Assembly: GCA_003159055.1 (NCBI GenBank)
Contig: PMLH01000632.1
Span: forward strand, 1 to 5,166
DNA length: 5,166 nucleotides
Reading direction: 5' to 3'
Source: Myxococcales bacterium
Lineage (GTDB): Bacteria; Myxococcota; Polyangia; Fen-1088
The notes below the pieces were generated by a model that had not been told where the DNA came from, made no database searches, and saw only the letters and a program-made list of their open reading frames with translations. Of the stretch, positions 1 through 5,014 are shown in pieces. A program made the position numbers and the translations under genes. Within the stretch, counting starts at the first letter, position 1. Each line of letters begins with the position of its first letter.

Positions 1-62
1 GTGATGAGCTTGGCCGATACGGCGATGCGACCGAGCAGCGAGGGTTGTGGACCCGACGGCAT
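1..62 (-). CDS. 5' end of an unidentified gene, cut by the window edge
   Basis: Only the first 20 codons are present. An ATG at 62-60 opens a frame without stops to the window edge, beginning MPSGPQPSLLGRIAVSAKLI. It starts two bases after the stop of the small lipoprotein gene (65-67). That spacing makes it look like the third gene of the operon headed by the OmpA-family gene. Third codon positions are mostly G or C, as expected for a real gene here. The LLGRIAVSAKLI stretch is reminiscent of the opening helix of GspE/PilB-type N-terminal domains, which often start with a similar 'LG-x-x-hydrophobic' helix, but 20 residues cannot establish a family. The reading frame is moderately supported; the function is unknown. 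Confidence 0.45.
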   Translation of the reverse strand, partial: MPSGPQPSLLGRIAVSAKLI

Positions 63-64
63 GG

Positions 65-207
65 TTAGAAGATCTTATGCACTACCACCGTATCGGGTCC
101 GTCGGCAACCACAGGCGTGATGGCGGTCGCCGTATCGTTGACCAAAAACACGCGGGCAGGCCCAGAAGTGCCAGCGCCGCCAAGACCGGCGCCGTGCGCG
201 CGATCAT
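65..207 (-). CDS. Small predicted lipoprotein or exported peptide with an apparent -1 frameshift
   Basis: The ATG at 207-205 overlaps the OmpA stop codon in an ATGA arrangement, which suggests translational coupling. The first frame gives a typical signal peptide, MIARTAPVLAALALLGLPAC, ending in a lipobox-like LPAC with Cys20 as possible lipid-attachment site. As written, this frame continues in an unconvincing Arg/Pro/Trp-rich stretch and stops at 82-84 after 41 codons. Slipping back one base at the run of five T on the coding strand (plus-strand 144-148) joins it to a more protein-like frame. That frame begins FLVNDTATAITPVVADGPDT, ends VVVHKIF and stops at 65-67, for about 47 residues in total. 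The stop then lies two bases before the next ATG, supporting the shifted reading. The cause could be a sequencing error in the homopolymer, a real mutation, or slippage during expression. No known family is recognised. Confidence 0.45.
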
Positions 208-1610
208 TGCTCCGCCTCGTCACCTTGCAGCGGCGGCGGTTCAATCGGCGATGTCGCTTGGCCGGGCGGCGGTAAAGGCTCCGCCGTCTCGGCGGGCGGC
301 GGTTCGGCCATCTCTCTCGTCTGAGCCGGCGTTTCGGGCGCGGTTTGGGCCGGAGCAGCGGTTTCGGCCGCCGGCTGCTCTGGCGCGGGCGCCTGGCCCT
401 TCTTCACGATGACGAACTCGACCCGACGATTTTCGCGATCCGCCTCTTCGGTCTCCTCGGGTACGCGCGGCTTTTGTCGGCCGAAGGCACGCAAGGTCAG
501 CTTGTCCTCCGGGAAGCCCATCTCGATCAGCTTCGTGCGCACACGCTCGGCGCGAATGTGGCTGAGCCAGAGATTGTATTTGTCGGAGCCGTGGCGGTCT
601 GAGTGTCCGTCGACGATTAAGTGATCCCACTCCGGGTGGTGGGTCCAAAGATTGAGGACGGCGGTCAAGGCGGGACGCCCCTCGGCACTGACGCGTGCGC
701 GGTTGGTGTCGAACAGCAGGCGCTCCTTGAGATAGATCCGGTCCTTCTTGAGCACGATCGGGCTCTCGTCGGGGCAACCATCTTCATCTTGGAAGCCATT
801 CACGGTTTCCGGTTCATTGGGGCACGCGTCGTTCGCGTCGGGAATGCCGTCCTGGTCGTTGTCGAGGTCGGGGCAACCGTCCTCGTCTTCAAAGCCATCC
901 TTGTCCTCGGGATCGTCCGGGCACTTGTCGACGTCGTCGGGAATGCCGTCGCCGTCGCGATCCTGGACTTTGGCGCTGCAGGGGGCCCCTGCCGGCGCTG
1001 TCGCCTGCTCGGGTTCGCTGCGCGTTTGCGGATCACGGACGCGGATTTCGACCCCGAACAGCAGGATTTTCGCGTCGGTGCTGTCGAGGGCATCCGCCCG
1101 CTGAACCACATGCAGGTACCGCGCGGTTGGTCCAAGCGTGAGCCCCGCCAGGTCGACATTCCAGCCCAAACCGGCCTCGCCGACCGCGCGCACCAGGCTT
1201 CCGGTCAGCCCCGGTCCGATGCCAATCTCCACCCACGGTCCCGCCGCAAACGGCTGGTCCGCTTTTGCAAGCGGGCGCAGGCGAGCGGTCAGGAAAAGCG
1301 CGCCGAGGCCACCCGTTCCAGGATCCTTCGATCCCGGTTCGGAGGGCGGCGGTCCATTGCGCAGAAAACCGCAGCGCAGGCGCAATCCCAGCAGCATCCA
1401 CGGCTCTACCGGCACGGCAGCGGACAGGGAGGGCATCGAGCCAAGGCCGAACCGATCTTTGAGCGGCGTGCTGATGGGGATCGCGAGCGGAACATCTACC
1501 GTCACAACCGTTTTGCGCAGGGTCGCCATCGTCTCGCCCAGAGCGATGCTCGGCCCGGCCACGACCGGCAGGGCCAAGGCTAGGGCAACCAGGCAGGAAC
1601 GACGCTTCAT
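204..1610 (-). CDS. OmpA-family outer-membrane protein with thrombospondin type 3 repeats
   Basis: This is a predicted 468-residue outer-membrane protein that anchors the envelope to peptidoglycan. The chosen start, ATG 1610-1608, gives a clear signal peptide (MKRRSCLVALALALPVVAGP, cleavage likely near Ala-Leu-Gly at 23-25). The frame extends 24 codons further upstream, but that would bury the signal sequence. Residues about 30-195 are rich in alternating hydrophobic and Gly segments, compatible with a beta-barrel. Residues 217-281 hold Asp-rich TSP3 repeats (DRDGDGIPDD, DNDQDGIPDAND, each with CPDD/DGCPD-type cysteines), which bind calcium in known relatives. Residues about 285-403 form the OmpA C-terminal domain, with the GHSD motif (335-338), the N-x-x-LS-x-x-RA-x-x-V helix and NRRVEF (394-399), the usual diaminopimelate-contacting region. 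A Pro/Glu/Ala-rich tail of about 60 residues follows. It heads an apparent operon and is divergent to the amidase gene. The family call is firm; the precise role is not known. Confidence 0.93.
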   Translation of the reverse strand: MKRRSCLVALALALPVVAGPSIALGETMATLRKTVVTVDVPLAIPISTPLKDRFGLGSMPSLSAAVPVEPWMLLGLRLRCGFLRNGPPPSEPGSKDPGTGGLGALFLTARLRPLAKADQPFAAGPWVEIGIGPGLTGSLVRAVGEAGLGWNVDLAGLTLGPTARYLHVVQRADALDSTDAKILLFGVEIRVRDPQTRSEPEQATAPAGAPCSAKVQDRDGDGIPDDVDKCPDDPEDKDGFEDEDGCPDLDNDQDGIPDANDACPNEPETVNGFQDEDGCPDESPIVLKKDRIYLKERLLFDTNRARVSAEGRPALTAVLNLWTHHPEWDHLIVDGHSDRHGSDKYNLWLSHIRAERVRTKLIEMGFPEDKLTLRAFGRQKPRVPEETEEADRENRRVEFVIVKKGQAPAPEQPAAETAAPAQTAPETPAQTREMAEPPPAETAEPLPPPGQATSPIEPPPLQGDEAEQ

Positions 1611-1631
1611 TTCGGGATGAGATCGCCGGTT

Positions 1632-1641
1632 TTTCGCGAAA
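1632..1641. promoter_or_regulatory. Palindrome TTTCGCGAAA in the OmpA/amidase divergent intergenic region
   Basis: A perfect 10-bp palindrome is centred 26-27 bases upstream of the OmpA start codon. It sits within a slightly larger GGTTT...AAACC dyad (1628-1632 and 1639-1643). Its place between two divergent envelope genes fits an operator or a small 5'-UTR hairpin. I could not match it to a known regulator, and no convincing -35/-10 pair is seen nearby on either strand. Confidence 0.25.
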
Positions 1642-1650
1642 CCTTGAACC

Positions 1651-1671
1651 CGCGCTTTGGAATGGAGCGCG
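1651..1671. promoter_or_regulatory. Inverted repeat CGCGCT-N9-AGCGCG in the same intergenic region
   Basis: Six-base perfect arms at 1651-1656 and 1666-1671 flank a 9-base spacer, 29 bases ahead of the amidase ATG. It could be a second operator half-site pair or an RNA hairpin in the amidase leader. In DNA this GC-rich a 6-bp dyad arises easily by chance, so support is weak. Confidence 0.15.
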
Positions 1672-1700
1672 ATCTGCGACACTGCTAACCTGGCAGTCTC

Positions 1701-2504
1701 ATGGTCTTGGGCGCGCTAAGCCTCGCTCTTACCGCCGTGCTTGCGGCGGGCCCCACCGTGTTCACGGTCGCCATCGATCCGGGGCACGGCGGTTCGAATC
1801 GGGGCGCGCCCACCAAGAAGGTCGACGTGTACGAAAAGCACGTCACGCTCGCCATCGCCAAGCGCGTGCAGCAACTGCTCGCGAGTGAGAAGGACCTGAA
1901 GGTGGTTCTCTGTCGTGCCAGCGATGTGCTGTTGCCTATCCGAGCGCGCGTGCGTTGCGCGAACCAGGCTGGCGCACGCCTGTTTGTCAGCCTGCATGCG
2001 AACGCGGCTGGTCCGACGGAAGAGCCGGGCAGCCAGATCGGGTTCGAGCTGTTCATCCTGCCGACCGCCGAGGTGGACAAGGAAGTCACGCGCGTGGCGC
2101 TGCTCGCTCCCGACGACAGCGAAGCTGCTTGGGCAGGTCATCGGGTTCGCGAAGCGGCGAAGCAAAGCCTGGCCGCCGCCCGTCGTATCGAATGGCGCTT
2201 GGCCGACACCCTAGGCCGCGATCGCGATCGCGGAATCAAGCAGCAAGGTGCGACCCTCGACGTTCTGCAAGGGTTGGGCATGCCCGCGGTCCTGGTCGAG
2301 GTCGGGTTCCTCGACCACGAAAGCGAAGGACCCACGCTGCTTTCCGAGCAGGGCCAGCGTGCAATCGCAACCGCCCTGGCGGGTGCCATCACCGACCTGC
2401 GCAGCCGCGAGCAGCGCGGGCTCCGGGAGCCGATGACGACCGCGCCCCGGCCGATTCAGAATCTGCCACCGCCGCTAGCGCAGCCGGAGCCGGGAGAAGA
2501 ATGA
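1701..2504 (+). CDS. N-acetylmuramoyl-L-alanine amidase (Amidase_3 family)
   Basis: This zinc hydrolase of 267 residues should cleave the bond between N-acetylmuramic acid and L-alanine in peptidoglycan, as AmiA/B/C do in cell separation and wall turnover. Zinc-ligand candidates are His29 in the DPGHGG motif, Glu45 in VYEKHV and His99 in SLHANA. The catalytic Glu200 lies in VLVEVGFLDH. The usual 'NFxVL' position reads ATLDVLQGLGMP (184-195). The domain fills residues about 21-235, followed by an Arg- and Pro-rich tail. The ATG at 1701 is the first possible start because an in-frame TAA lies at 1686-1688. It gives a short hydrophobic leader (residues 2-17) without the usual basic N-terminus, so export is likely but the signal is atypical. 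No AMIN or SPOR domain is present. No good Shine-Dalgarno site is seen. It diverges from the OmpA-family gene and ends convergently with tadA, overlapping it by 30 bases. Confidence 0.93.
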   Translation: MVLGALSLALTAVLAAGPTVFTVAIDPGHGGSNRGAPTKKVDVYEKHVTLAIAKRVQQLLASEKDLKVVLCRASDVLLPIRARVRCANQAGARLFVSLHANAAGPTEEPGSQIGFELFILPTAEVDKEVTRVALLAPDDSEAAWAGHRVREAAKQSLAAARRIEWRLADTLGRDRDRGIKQQGATLDVLQGLGMPAVLVEVGFLDHESEGPTLLSEQGQRAIATALAGAITDLRSREQRGLREPMTTAPRPIQNLPPPLAQPEPGEE

Positions 2505-2981
2505 CTTTAGCAGTGCGGAGCTCTCGACCGCGAGCACGCCGGGCACCACCTCGACCCGGTGGTTGAGACGCTGATCGTCGAGCAACTGGAACAACGTGCG
2601 CACCGCGCCCGCCTTGGGGTCGTCACAGCCGTAGACTAGCCTGCGCACCCGCGCATTGACGATGGCACCCGCGCACATCGGGCAGGGCTCCATCGTGACG
2701 TAGAGATCCGCATCCACCAGCCGCCAGCTCTTGAGCGCTGCCGCGGCGGCGCGCATCGCAACGATTTCCGCGTGCGCGGTCGGGTCGTTCTTGGTTTCGC
2801 GCTGGTTGTGCGCGACCGCGATGACGTCGCCACGCATGACAACCACGGCGCCCACGGGGACCTCGCCGATGCGTGCGGCTTGCTCAGCGGCAGCCAAGGC
2901 CGTGCGCATGTGCGCTTCCTCGACGACAACCGCTTCCGGGGTTGCGTCGAGGGTGAGTTCTGCAGTTCGAGTCACAGACAT
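2475..2981 (-). CDS. tadA: tRNA-specific adenosine-34 deaminase TadA
   Basis: The protein (168 residues) should deaminate adenosine 34 in the anticodon of tRNA-Arg(ACG) to inosine, a cytoplasmic and usually essential step for decoding CGN codons. It carries the zinc deaminase signature: His70 and the proton-shuttle Glu72 in AHAEI, and Cys100/Cys103 in EPCPMC. EVPVGAVVV (40-48), HNQRE (58-62) and the KAGAVRTLFQLL region are also typical of TadA. The start at 2981 adds about 15 residues before the usual N-terminal helix, which begins near Glu21. A start at Met25 (2909) would trim that helix, so 2981 is preferred although no Shine-Dalgarno site is visible. It follows rnhB by 16 bases, and a promoter-like sequence lies just upstream. 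Its last 30 bases overlap the amidase gene tail to tail. A guanine- or cytosine-deaminase relative is less likely given the TadA-like core. Confidence 0.93.
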   Translation of the reverse strand: MSVTRTAELTLDATPEAVVVEEAHMRTALAAAEQAARIGEVPVGAVVVMRGDVIAVAHNQRETKNDPTAHAEIVAMRAAAAALKSWRLVDADLYVTMEPCPMCAGAIVNARVRRLVYGCDDPKAGAVRTLFQLLDDQRLNHRVEVVPGVLAVESSALLKSFFSRLRLR

Positions 2982-2991
2982 CGTGGGGCGG

Positions 2992-3021
2992 CGTATATTA
3001 GCGTACTCGTGGCCCAGTCAA
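2992..3021 (-). promoter_or_regulatory. Sigma-70-like promoter for tadA, overlapping the rnhB stop region
   Basis: On the minus strand TTGACT (3021-3016, five of six matches to the -35 consensus) is followed after 18 bases by TATACG (2997-2992, four of six matches to the -10 consensus), inside an unusually AT-rich patch. Transcription would begin around 2985, only about four bases before the tadA ATG at 2981, so the message would be almost leaderless. Alternatively the true start could be Met25 at 2909. No functional data; this is a pattern match. Confidence 0.4.
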
Positions 3022-3681
3022 AGCGGTTGTGGACGGATCCGCGTTTTCCAGCGTCCCGAGGTTGTGCCACGGCCAACTTTTGCGCGCTTCCGGCGGCAAG
3101 TGCCCGTGGCGCTGAACGAATTTCTCCACGAACGCGCAGGTTGGCGGGTTCACGTAGCCGCCACCGCGCAAAGTGCCAAAGTCGCACTGGTATCGGCTGG
3201 CGATGGCGGCGAAGAGCCTGTCGCGCTCGGCCTTGGCACAGACGCTGGCTGCGGCAACCGCTGTGTGAACCGCCTCGGCGCGGTCATGCGCTTCGAGGTT
3301 TGCGAACTCCGCCGTCAGGGCCGAGAACAGGGTTCGGCCGTCGGCGATGATGCGAGAGCAGGCGGGCGCCCGCTGGATGAGCAAGCGCGCGTGCTTCCGT
3401 TCCAGATGGTTGAGCGCGCCGCGCGTCACGTACGCGTCGATCTCTTCGACCTCGCAGATCTCGACAGCGGTCCACAGGGCGCGTTCGCGAATGACGTCGG
3501 CCAGATCCGCACGCCTGCGCTGCGCCGCGGCACCGGCCCCAAATGCCTTGGAATCGCGGACCCCGGCTTGGGCGAGAAACGTGGCCGAAACGTCGTCTAG
3601 CGCGACTGCCGCTAGCACCATCGGACCGATTCCGGGTCCCCGGCCAGCCTCGTCGATGCCGAGGACGAGTGCGCCACTCAT
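2998..3681 (-). CDS. rnhB: Ribonuclease HII, archaeal/eukaryotic-like subtype
   Basis: This enzyme of about 227 residues should cleave RNA in RNA/DNA hybrids and start removal of single ribonucleotides from DNA. The start ATG 3681-3679 places GIDEAGRGPG at residues 8-17. The upstream extension of the frame (36 codons) looks non-coding. Catalytic candidates are Asp10, Glu11 and Asp114 (IIADG). The fourth acidic position, before AAASVCAK, appears to be Glu136 (or Asp133) where most relatives have Asp. DSK (43-45) is present. GGGYVNPP (173-180) holds Tyr176, which fits the conserved ribonucleotide-sensing Tyr. GRGPGIGP, RDSKAF, EEIDAY...LNHLE, RHGHLPPEARKSW and the DFG...GY order resemble archaeal RNase HII ('GRGPVIGP', 'HGEFPPIVRRSW') more than E. 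coli RnhB ('GRGPLAGP', 'AKVTRD'). tadA follows 16 bases downstream. The family is firm; the subtype is my reading from remembered family motifs. Confidence 0.9.
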   Translation of the reverse strand: MSGALVLGIDEAGRGPGIGPMVLAAVALDDVSATFLAQAGVRDSKAFGAGAAAQRRRADLADVIRERALWTAVEICEVEEIDAYVTRGALNHLERKHARLLIQRAPACSRIIADGRTLFSALTAEFANLEAHDRAEAVHTAVAAASVCAKAERDRLFAAIASRYQCDFGTLRGGGYVNPPTCAFVEKFVQRHGHLPPEARKSWPWHNLGTLENADPSTTALTGPRVR

Positions 3682-3722
3682 GTGTGCAAAAACACCATGG
3701 GTCACGAAATTTCTTTGGGTTG

Positions 3723-3745
3723 GAACTCGTCGCTTTGACGAGTTC
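3723..3745. promoter_or_regulatory. Perfect 9-bp hairpin in the rnhB/TPR-gene divergent intergenic region
   Basis: GAACTCGTC (3723-3731) and GACGAGTTC (3737-3745) are exact inverted complements around a five-base loop. The site lies 41 bases upstream of the rnhB ATG and 69 bases upstream of the TPR-protein ATG. The region (3682-3814) is AT-richer than its surroundings. A TTGACG that could act as a plus-strand -35 box (3735-3740) lies in its right arm, but the matching -10 is weak. No T-run follows directly, so a classic terminator is unlikely. An operator or 5'-UTR structure is the better guess. Confidence 0.4.
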
Positions 3746-3814
3746 GCCTTAAGCTTTCTCCTAACGGCCGAGCACCGGGTTCTTCCCATAGCAGAAGGTA
3801 GTCAAGAGAATCAA

Positions 3815-4798
3815 ATGAATCGCATCAGTAGTATCGGGCTTCCAGCAACTGACGCTTCAGCGCCCGGCCCTGAAAGTCCGAAGCGTCACTTCGACACCGC
3901 GGAGACCCAGTTTTTCAAGCAAGGCGAAGACGATGCAACCAGCGCTTCGTCCGACGTCGAACGATTTGACGATCTTGAGGACGGTGGAAAACGCAGGCGG
4001 TTTGCATTCTCTCGCCAGGTCGTCATCGCGGTGGTGGCCGGCAGCGCGTGCCTGGCGGTGATTGGCTGCGTGGCCCTGTGGCGCAGTGGAAGTCATCCCA
4101 ATTCGTCCGCGCCTGCGACCCAGGAATACGCGGCCATTTCGCCGACGCCGTCCAAGCCAACGCCGACCTCGGCCGGGAGCGCGGTCGCTGCGGCTTCCAG
4201 CGCGGCTCCCGCTGCGGCCACGCCTTCGCCCGCGGCGGTTCCGGCTGCGGCGGAGCAGCCCCAGGCCATCCCGTCGGCCGCGGGGCCGCCAGCGGCCGCC
4301 CAGGAGGCCCCCGCACCAGCGGTTGCTGTGGCGGAACCGCATCCGGCGGCTCTGGCCGCGCCCGCGGATCTGCCCGCAAAGCCCGCGCTGGCAGCCCAAG
4401 AACCCACAGCCCCCAAACCGACCGCGGCCGGGGCTGGCGCAGCCAGTGACGCTGCCGCTGCGCGCGCCCGCTGCAAGGAAGTCGCCAGCAGCCGGCGCCA
4501 GAAAGACCTTCTCTCTGCGTGCAGCGACGCTTTCGCTGCCGATCCGACCGCCGCGGACATTGCCGTCATCTTGGCCAAGACGGAATTCGACCGGGGCCGC
4601 TCGGCGCAGGCACTCGCGTGGAGCCAGAAGGCCCTGGCCGCGGATCCCAACGCCGCCGATGCCTACGTTTTCATCGGCGGGGTCGAGCAGGGCGCGGGGC
4701 ACAACAAGGCGGCGAGAGAGGCGTATAGGCGCTACCTGCAGCTCGCGCCCGGCGGTCGCTACGCGGGCGACTTGCGCGCGATCGTCGGCTCGCTATAG
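3815..4798 (+). CDS. Single-pass membrane protein with Ala/Pro-rich linker and C-terminal TPR domain
   Basis: The 327-residue protein is read from ATG 3815, preceded by a weak purine-rich stretch (AAGAGA). The frame stays open further upstream, but that part is antisense to rnhB and is not likely coding. Residues 1-58 are a hydrophilic, acidic segment (FFKQGEDDATSASSDVERFD) ending in the basic cluster KRRR. Residues 69-88 form one transmembrane helix. By the positive-inside rule the N-terminus is cytoplasmic and the rest periplasmic. Residues about 97-212 are a low-complexity Ala/Pro linker long enough to reach into the periplasm. Residues about 216-320 hold Cys220 and Cys236, a possible disulfide, and at least two TPR-like helix pairs (AVILAKTEFDRGRSAQALAW; YVFIGGVEQGAGHNKAAREA). 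Such proteins usually scaffold other proteins. No partner or enzyme activity can be named. It overlaps the following minus-strand gene tail to tail by six bases. Confidence 0.8.
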   Translation: MNRISSIGLPATDASAPGPESPKRHFDTAETQFFKQGEDDATSASSDVERFDDLEDGGKRRRFAFSRQVVIAVVAGSACLAVIGCVALWRSGSHPNSSAPATQEYAAISPTPSKPTPTSAGSAVAAASSAAPAAATPSPAAVPAAAEQPQAIPSAAGPPAAAQEAPAPAVAVAEPHPAALAAPADLPAKPALAAQEPTAPKPTAAGAGAASDAAAARARCKEVASSRRQKDLLSACSDAFAADPTAADIAVILAKTEFDRGRSAQALAWSQKALAADPNAADAYVFIGGVEQGAGHNKAAREAYRRYLQLAPGGRYAGDLRAIVGSL

Positions 4799-5005
4799 GC
4801 CGAGGTAGCTCACGAGATAGAGCAGCCCGACCAGGCCCGCGCCGATCCCCAGCATGATCGGCACGCTGGAGACGAAATACGGATACACCATGAGGAGCAC
4901 GCCGACCGCAAGGTGAGGTCCGCGCCGCTGTTTCTTGCCGTAGATGAAGAAGCCCATCCCGACCGAGCCGAGGAGGACCGAGGCGAGCAGCGCGTTTGGG
5001 CTCAC
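4793..5005 (-). CDS. Small multi-pass membrane protein of unknown function
   Basis: This 70-residue protein starts at a GTG (5005-5003) and is almost entirely hydrophobic. Helix 1 is about residues 4-22, followed by a basic loop (GKKQRRG, 23-29). Helix 2 is about 31-46 (LAVGVLLMVYPYFV) and helix 3 about 48-68, separated by the short SSVP break. The basic loop would face the cytoplasm. Using the next Met (residue 17) would remove most of helix 1, so the GTG start is preferred. I have an unverified impression that small proteins with a similar FIYGKKQ...LMVYPYFV pattern occur in other proteobacteria, but no function is known to me. Its stop lies inside the end of the TPR gene (convergent, six-base overlap). 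It begins nine bases after the stop of the partial gene to its right, which suggests cotranscription. Confidence 0.75.
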   Translation of the reverse strand: MSPNALLASVLLGSVGMGFFIYGKKQRRGPHLAVGVLLMVYPYFVSSVPIMLGIGAGLVGLLYLVSYLGL

Positions 5006-5014
5006 GCGACCAGT

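Noticed and set aside
621..1583. Plus-strand 320-codon open frame opposite the OmpA-family gene
   Set aside because: It is antisense to the well-supported OmpA/TSP3 gene; its Val/Gly-rich composition mirrors the Asp/Pro-rich repeats. Long antisense frames are expected at this GC content.
1611..1682. Longer start for the OmpA-family protein (24 extra codons)
   Set aside because: It would place a basic, non-conserved segment before a typical signal peptide that begins at 1610.
2475..2504. Possible bidirectional terminator at the amidase/tadA junction
   Set aside because: No stem with a T-run is present on either strand; the genes simply overlap tail to tail.
2731..3600. Plus-strand 289-codon open frame opposite tadA and rnhB
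   Set aside because: It spans two real minus-strand genes with diagnostic motifs and shows no domain of its own.
3735..3763. Sigma-70 promoter for the TPR gene starting at TTGACG
   Set aside because: The -35 is good but no acceptable -10 lies at 16-18 bases; kept only as a note to the hairpin.
3347..3814. Upstream extension of the TPR gene frame
   Set aside because: It lies antisense to rnhB and across the intergenic hairpin; the residues are unlike a protein domain and a good ATG exists at 3815.
3857..4702. Minus-strand 281-codon open frame opposite the TPR gene
   Set aside because: Its Arg/Gly-rich low-complexity sequence is the mirror of the Ala/Pro linker; no domain, no start signal.
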